From positions 1 through 6,413 of the forward strand of contig NZ_CAMKXG010000206.1 of NCBI RefSeq assembly GCF_946477055.1: DNA of 6,413 bases. Direction: 5' to 3'. The DNA comes from Lonsdalea britannica. GTDB taxonomy: Bacteria; Pseudomonadota; Gammaproteobacteria; Enterobacterales; Enterobacteriaceae. The notes under the pieces are model-generated. The model saw only the letters and a list, made by a program, of their open reading frames with translations, had not been told where the DNA came from and searched no databases. Made by a program: the position numbers and the translations under genes. Shown here one piece after another: positions 5,981 through 6,413 of the stretch. Position 1 is the first letter of the stretch. Every line of letters begins with the position of its first letter.

Positions 5981-6413
5981 AGATTTTGAGTCTACGGCTG
6001 AAAAACCTCAACTCGTTGCAGGGTGAATGGAAAATCGATTTCACCCGCGAGCCGTTTGTCAGCAATGGTCTGTTCGCCATTACCGGCCCCACTGGTGCTG
6101 GCAAGACCACGCTGCTGGACGCCATTTGCCTGGCGCTCTACCACCAGACGCCGCGCCTGAAAGTCACCCCCAGCAACAATGAACTGATGACTCGCCACAC
6201 CGCAGAATGTCTTGCTGAAGTCGAGTTTGAGGTCAAAGGCACCGCCTATCGCGCATTTTGGAGCCAGCGCCGCGCGCGCAATGCGCCGGACGGCAATCTA
6301 CAGGCGCCAAAAGTCGAGCTGGCGTACTGCGCAGACGGCAAAATCATTACCGATAAAGTCAACGACAAGCTGTCGACCATCGCGCAGATTACCGGACTGG
6401 ACTTTGACCGTTT
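5977..6413 (+). CDS. sbcC: SbcC, ATPase subunit of the SbcCD complex, N-terminal fragment
   Basis: SbcC is the bacterial Rad50 homologue: an SMC-like ATPase whose long coiled coil and zinc hook tether DNA ends and whose ATP cycle gates the SbcD nuclease. Only 145 codons are present, against about 1,050 residues for E. coli SbcC; the frame runs open off the window edge. The fragment shows the N-terminal ABC half: the start [14 protein letters not shown], the Walker A loop GPTGAGKTT at residues 37-45 (Lys43), and FDRF at the cut end, just before where the Q-loop is expected. The ATG (5977-5979) overlaps the sbcD stop codon as ATGA, a sign of coupled translation that suits a complex of fixed composition. 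No defect is seen in the visible part. Confidence 0.96.
   Translation, partial: MKILSLRLKNLNSLQGEWKIDFTREPFVSNGLFAITGPTGAGKTTLLDAICLALYHQTPRLKVTPSNNELMTRHTAECLAEVEFEVKGTAYRAFWSQRRARNAPDGNLQAPKVELAYCADGKIITDKVNDKLSTIAQITGLDFDR

Noticed and set aside
1..6413. A previously undescribed defence, mobile or biosynthetic system
   Set aside because: Every long gene belongs to a known family in an order largely conserved with E. coli. I saw no transposase, phage gene, tRNA, CRISPR-type repeat array or toxin-antitoxin pair.

Overview
The window looks like ordinary chromosomal DNA from a gammaproteobacterium of the order Enterobacterales. PhoB, PhoR, SbcD, the start of SbcC and BrnQ all read as close relatives of the Escherichia coli proteins, and the order sbcC-sbcD / phoB-phoR / brnQ is that of E. 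coli K-12. The moderately GC-rich coding sequence and an extra methionine-synthase-like gene between phoR and brnQ make me lean towards Pectobacteriaceae (Dickeya, Brenneria, Pectobacterium and relatives). That family-level guess is inference.

Layout. Bases 1-752 (minus strand) hold the first 250 codons of brnQ, a branched-chain amino acid carrier cut off by the window edge. Bases 753-1151 are a non-coding, AT-rich stretch holding the brnQ upstream region and, at its far end, a strong rho-independent terminator for the next gene. Bases 1152-2258 (minus) encode a 368-residue, zinc-binding, MetE-type methionine synthase catalytic domain without the N-terminal half of MetE. Upstream of it are two tandem met boxes, the operator read by the MetJ repressor, and a weaker MetR-like palindrome. 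Bases 2494-3819 and 3847-4536 (minus) are phoR and phoB, the phosphate-starvation two-component system. A 211-bp divergent promoter region follows, holding the phoB Pho box and a separate sigma-70-type promoter for sbcD. Bases 4748-5980 (plus) are sbcD. The first 145 codons of sbcC overlap its end by 4 bases and run off the window.

How the genes work together. PhoR (sensor kinase) and PhoB (response regulator) form one autoregulated operon. SbcD (nuclease) and SbcC (ATPase) form the SbcCD complex that cuts DNA hairpins and protein-blocked ends. The methionine-synthase-like gene has its own promoter region, operator and terminator, so it is a single-gene unit placed between phoR and brnQ. It probably belongs to the MetJ regulon and makes methionine when S-adenosylmethionine is low.

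No wholly new multi-gene system is visible. The parts most worth a second look are the MetJ-controlled, folate-domain-less MetE-like gene and the long brnQ leader, which has a candidate attenuator-like hairpin and an isoleucine/leucine-rich short reading frame.
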